DNA from: Acidimicrobiia bacterium
Lineage (GTDB): Bacteria > Actinomycetota > Acidimicrobiia > Acidimicrobiales > Bin134
Length of the DNA: 64,000 nucleotides
Direction of reading: 5' to 3'
NCBI GenBank assembly: GCA_022825005.1
Contig: JAJDYU010000037.1
Coordinates: 1-64,000, forward strand
Both the position numbers and the translations under genes were made by a program. The notes beneath the pieces were generated by a model that saw nothing but the letters and a program-made list of their open reading frames with translations, made no database searches and was not told the origin of the DNA. Positions 60,950 through 64,000 of the stretch are shown piece after piece (position 1 is the stretch's first letter; each line of letters starts with the position of its first letter).

Positions 60950-62161
60950 TCAGCTGACGATCCCGTAGCGGTCGAGGCCATAGCAACGGATGGCATTGCC
61001 CCGGAGCAAAGCGTAGGTCTCTTCGTCTGTGAGACCGGCTGCGGCGACGAGCCGTTTCACCTTGCCTAGTGTGTTAGGCCAGGTCGAATCGCCGTGGGGA
61101 TAGTCGACTTCGAACATGATCTGGTCGATTCCGATTCTGTCGCGCATTTCGAGGCCGATTTGGTCGTCGAACAAGCAACCGTAGATTTGTCGCATGTAAT
61201 GGCTAGGCGGTTGGGGCAAGCGCTCGATTTCGCCGTAGGCGGCCCGCTCGTGCCATACCCCATCAAGCTTTTCGAGCAGGAATGGCATCCAACCGATCTG
61301 CCCTTCGCTAAGGGCTACTCGCAACTCGGGAAACTCCTCAAGCTTGCCGCAGGTCAGCCAATCGCACAATGCGTGGGCCGCGCCCTGGTAGGTCAGCCCC
61401 AACGAAACAGCGCGTGGGGCATCCAATGAGGTCATGGGAAATGTCGAGGATGAACCGATGTGGAGGTTGATGACGGTGTCGGTTTGCTCGCAAGCGGCAA
61501 AGAAGGGGCCCCAGTGGTCGGTGAAAATGCTAGGCAGCTTGAGGCGGGCCGGGTTTTCGGAGAATGCTACGGCGTGGGCACCCTTGTCGGCGCACCGGCG
61601 CACCTCATCGGCGGCGAGGTCGGGGTCCCACATGGGGACCAGGGTGAGGGGGATGAGCCGCCCGTACCCGGCGCCAGCGCACCATTCGTCGATCATCCAG
61701 TCGTTGTAAACCTGGATGCAGGCCAGCCCCAGTTTGCGATCGGGATGTTCGTGAAAGGTCTGCCCGCAAAACCGGGGGAAGGTGGGAAACGCGAGTCCAG
61801 CTTCGGTGTGGTTCAGGTCCATGTCGGCTAGTCGAGCGTTCTGCTGGTAGCAGCCGGGGCGCATCATCTCGTAGGTAAGTGGCACCCAATCAAGATCATT
61901 TTGGTCCATTCCCGCGGCGGCGAATCCGGGGATGATGGACATCTCAAAGTCGCCAAACCGCCAAAGGTCGGCCCAGTCCCCGTCGTCGGCTTCCACCCAT
62001 CCGCCCCGGGCACCGGGTTCGTAGCGTCCCCGAACTCGGTCTACGCGAGGGGCTCGGTCTCGCAGCGATGCGGGCAGCCGCTCTTGCCAAAGACTGGGTG
62101 GTTCGACGACGTGGTCGTCCACCGAGATGATCCGAGGCAAGTCCATTCGCAACTCTTCCAT
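60950..62161 (-). CDS. Amidohydrolase-family metal-dependent hydrolase (PF04909 type)
   Basis: A 403-residue amidohydrolase_2 protein: SVDDHVVEPPSLW, AVAFSENPAR, INLHIGSSS and FEVDYPHGDSTWP (late Asp/His). Two ATGs are possible, 62161 and 62146; the second has GGAAGAG upstream. It is divergent from the acyl-CoA synthetase (75-base gap) and is followed 37 bases later by the crotonase. Third paralogue of this family in the window. Confidence 0.86.
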   Translation of the reverse strand: MEELRMDLPRIISVDDHVVEPPSLWQERLPASLRDRAPRVDRVRGRYEPGARGGWVEADDGDWADLWRFGDFEMSIIPGFAAAGMDQNDLDWVPLTYEMMRPGCYQQNARLADMDLNHTEAGLAFPTFPRFCGQTFHEHPDRKLGLACIQVYNDWMIDEWCAGAGYGRLIPLTLVPMWDPDLAADEVRRCADKGAHAVAFSENPARLKLPSIFTDHWGPFFAACEQTDTVINLHIGSSSTFPMTSLDAPRAVSLGLTYQGAAHALCDWLTCGKLEEFPELRVALSEGQIGWMPFLLEKLDGVWHERAAYGEIERLPQPPSHYMRQIYGCLFDDQIGLEMRDRIGIDQIMFEVDYPHGDSTWPNTLGKVKRLVAAAGLTDEETYALLRGNAIRCYGLDRYGIVS

Positions 62162-62236
62162 CGACTTAGAGCCAATGGGGATACTACTTGTCCTTGGGGG
62201 AGGCTACCGTCACTGGTCGGCACGGAGAGGATGTCT

Positions 62237-63811
62237 ATGGAACTGCATCTCGCATCGATCTACGAGGCAATAGGCGATGAAATCGGCGAAGCGGTTGCGT
62301 TGATCCACGGCCGACGCCGGGTGAGCTGGGCCGAATTCGAAGAACGGTCATCCCGTCTGTCGGCCGCATTTGGTCAGATGGGACTTCGCCCCGGGTCGGT
62401 CGTTGCCATTGACCTCTACAATTGCCCCGAGTTCTTGGAAGTCTTCTTCGCCGCGATCAAAGCCGGATATGTGCCCACTATGGTTAACTACCGGTACCGG
62501 TCCGGTGAACTGGTCTATCTGCTAAACGATGCCAACGCCGAGGTCGTGGTAGCAAGCGCTGAATTGGCCCCGTCCATCAGGGCGATATCCGCAGACCTGC
62601 CCAGCTTGCGGGAGACCATCGTGGTGGGCGAGCAATACGAGGACATCGTTGCATCCCACGACCCCGCGGCCCGACTAACCCGTCGAGGGACCGGATCAAT
62701 GCTGTCTTACACTGGAGGGACGACAGGTCTGCCCAAAGGAGTGGTGTATGACATGCCCCGGCTGGCCGAGCGGGCACTGAACACGAGGTGGCTCTGCGCC
62801 GAAGTCGATGCCGACGCTGCGGTATTGGAGACCGTTCGCGAACTGGAGACCGGCGGTGCGCTTCCTGTTTTTTGCCCCGCTTCGCCACTGATGCACTCAA
62901 CCGCTTTCACATTTGCCGCGTTGCCGGCTCTGGCGGCGGGAGGTTCGATCGCAACGTTGGAGACTCACCGATACGATCCCGACGCCCTCCTCGAGGCCTG
63001 CGAGGCCTACGGGGTCACGGTGACCGCAGTTGTGGGGGACGCCTTTGCCCGCCCCCTCGTCTCGTCTCTCGACCGGCGAGCCGCGTCGGGCCAGACGCGG
63101 GGAGCGCACTCGCTGCGAGCCATGTGCTCCGCTGGGGTTGCTTTCTCCGCTGACACAAAGCGGAGGCTCTTGGAGCATCTACCTGGACTCACCATCCTCG
63201 ACGCATGTGGAGCAACCGAAGGTGCCCACTATGGAACCTCAATCATTCGAGCGGGCGATGAGCCCTCCACTGCCACATTTGAACTGGCCGAGGGCACCAT
63301 CATCGTCGATGGACTCCGACGACGGCTTCCGGACGGTGAAGTGGGGTACATCAGTGGCTTGCGGGTCACTACGGGCTATCACAATCACCCGCAAGAGACC
63401 GCTGGAGCCTTCTATGTTGACGATGCGGGCGAGTGGAGGGTGACCCCGGGCGACTTGGGCCGCATCGAGGCCGACGGACGGTTGACGTTGCTCGGACGGG
63501 GGTCATCGGTGATCAACACCGGTGGGGAGAAGGTCCATCCTGAGGAGGTTGAATCCGTCATCAAGACATTGGCCGGCGTTGTGGACGCCGTGGTGTGGTC
63601 GGTGCCTGACGAGCGCCTCGGCTCAGTGGTGGGGGCGGTGATTGAGCCTGCGCCTGGCGCAGTGATCACCAGAGACACGGTGTACGACCACGTCCGGAAC
63701 GTGGTCGCCGGTTACAAGGCGCCGACCCATGTGGTGTTGGTTGACGAGATACCCCGCCATGTCAACGGCAAGCTAGACGTCGAGCGGGTATGCGCTCTGC
63801 TCGACGATTGA
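62237..63811 (+). CDS. AMP-forming acyl-CoA synthetase
   Basis: A 524-residue ligase: YTGGTTGLPKG ATP loop, GATEGAHY, PGDLGRIE (Pro for Thr in the usual TGD), hinge GRGSSVINTGGEKVHPEEVE and C-terminal HVNGKLD lysine. ATG 62237 is preferred to 62231 because AGAGG lies 7 bases upstream. It converts an acid to its CoA ester. It ends 7 bases from a convergent acyl-CoA dehydrogenase gene, so activation and first oxidation are adjacent. Confidence 0.92.
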   Translation: MELHLASIYEAIGDEIGEAVALIHGRRRVSWAEFEERSSRLSAAFGQMGLRPGSVVAIDLYNCPEFLEVFFAAIKAGYVPTMVNYRYRSGELVYLLNDANAEVVVASAELAPSIRAISADLPSLRETIVVGEQYEDIVASHDPAARLTRRGTGSMLSYTGGTTGLPKGVVYDMPRLAERALNTRWLCAEVDADAAVLETVRELETGGALPVFCPASPLMHSTAFTFAALPALAAGGSIATLETHRYDPDALLEACEAYGVTVTAVVGDAFARPLVSSLDRRAASGQTRGAHSLRAMCSAGVAFSADTKRRLLEHLPGLTILDACGATEGAHYGTSIIRAGDEPSTATFELAEGTIIVDGLRRRLPDGEVGYISGLRVTTGYHNHPQETAGAFYVDDAGEWRVTPGDLGRIEADGRLTLLGRGSSVINTGGEKVHPEEVESVIKTLAGVVDAVVWSVPDERLGSVVGAVIEPAPGAVITRDTVYDHVRNVVAGYKAPTHVVLVDEIPRHVNGKLDVERVCALLDD

Positions 63812-63818
63812 AGCGGGT

Positions 63819-64000
63819 CTAGAACAGATCCCCTCCCGCGGCGGAGGCTGTGGTGCCGTCGCGCTGATAGGCCTTGATCACCGAGCGCCCCACTGTCCAG
63901 CGGTGGACCTCGTCGGGCCCGTCGACTATGCGGTTGGCCCGAGCATGGGTATACCAGTGGGCGAACGGCTTGTCGTAGGTCATGCCTAGCGCACCGTGGA
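63819..64000 (-). CDS. Acyl-CoA dehydrogenase, C-terminal end (partial)
   Basis: The reverse strand enters the window in frame and reads HGALGMTYDKPFAHWY, then ARANRIVDGPDEVHRW and GRSVIKAYQRDG, ending at a TAG at 63821-63819. This is the C-terminal helix bundle of an acyl-CoA dehydrogenase, of the larger eukaryote-like ACAD10/11 or FadE type by the GPDEVHR pattern. The catalytic and FAD regions lie beyond the window. About 60 residues are seen. Confidence 0.85.
   Translation of the reverse strand, partial: HGALGMTYDKPFAHWYTHARANRIVDGPDEVHRWTVGRSVIKAYQRDGTTASAAGGDLF

Noticed and set aside
22051-63811. Polyketide or nonribosomal peptide gene cluster
   Set aside because: P450s, SDRs and SnoaL-like proteins can occur in such clusters, but there is no ketosynthase, acyl carrier, adenylation-condensation module or phosphopantetheine site; the two ligases are simple acyl-CoA synthetases.

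Overview
The window is a 64 kb stretch of high-GC actinobacterial DNA. The gene content suggests an uncultured or environmental member of the Acidimicrobiia or a close relative; this placement is inferred from the gene families, not from a marker gene. Typical signs are five luciferase-like F420-dependent oxidoreductases, a mycofactocin-type short-chain dehydrogenase, P450s with a small CxxHxxC ferredoxin, and a very high density of acyl-CoA catabolic genes. There is no rRNA gene, integrase, transposase, CRISPR array or phage gene. Coding density is high and no gap exceeds about 240 bases.

Layout. (1) 1-4.6 kb: the start of an unidentified leftward gene, then a long secreted CWG/RCC1-like repeat protein. 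It carries an embedded metzincin-like protease domain and is interrupted by two in-frame TAG codons, both at expected Trp positions. (2) 4.6-10.9 kb: two nearly identical tRNA-Lys(CTT) genes and a tRNA-His(GTG) around a TesB thioesterase, a CrtC-like protein, an SDR, a thiolase, a crotonase and a divergent TetR regulator. (3) 11-16.9 kb: a leftward peptide/nickel-type ABC importer (B, C-D fusion, F, A). (4) 17-22 kb: a mycofactocin-type SDR, a ferredoxin, and an operon of crotonase, BadH-like SDR, CoxM, CoxS and alpha/beta hydrolase with no molybdenum large subunit. (5) 22-30.7 kb: acyl-CoA synthetase, F420 oxidoreductase, VOC protein, SDRs and a double-length CaiB/BaiF CoA-transferase. (6) 30.7-35.4 kb: a leftward branched-chain-type ABC importer in which LivH, LivM and LivG are one polypeptide, plus LivF and an acyl-CoA dehydrogenase. 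(7) 35.5-43.3 kb: a rightward catabolic run of hot-dog proteins, SnoaL-like protein, amidohydrolase, F420 oxidoreductase, crotonase and APH-like kinase, ending in the solute-binding lipoprotein and a strong bidirectional hairpin. (8) 43.4-53.7 kb: SDRs, P450, SnoaL-like protein, F420 oxidoreductase, MaoC, amidohydrolase, three SDRs in a row and an acyl-CoA dehydrogenase. (9) 53.7-64 kb: two overlapping F420 oxidoreductases, a second P450, a leftward set resembling a steroid side-chain hydratase/aldolase complex (two MaoC subunits, DUF35, Ltp2-like protein), PaaI thioesterase, crotonase, amidohydrolase, acyl-CoA synthetase and the end of another acyl-CoA dehydrogenase.

How it works together (inference). 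Two importers bring in a small organic substrate. P450s, SDRs and F420 enzymes oxidise or reduce it. Acyl-CoA synthetases and the CoA-transferase activate it. Acyl-CoA dehydrogenases, crotonases, MaoC hydratases, SDRs and thiolase/aldolase shorten it, and thioesterases and hydrolases release products. The substrate cannot be read from sequence; an alicyclic or polycyclic compound such as a terpenoid or steroid-like acid fits best. The most unusual items are the amber-interrupted repeat/protease gene, the LivHMG and DppCD fusions, the orphan CoxMS pair, and the aldolase/split-hydratase cluster.
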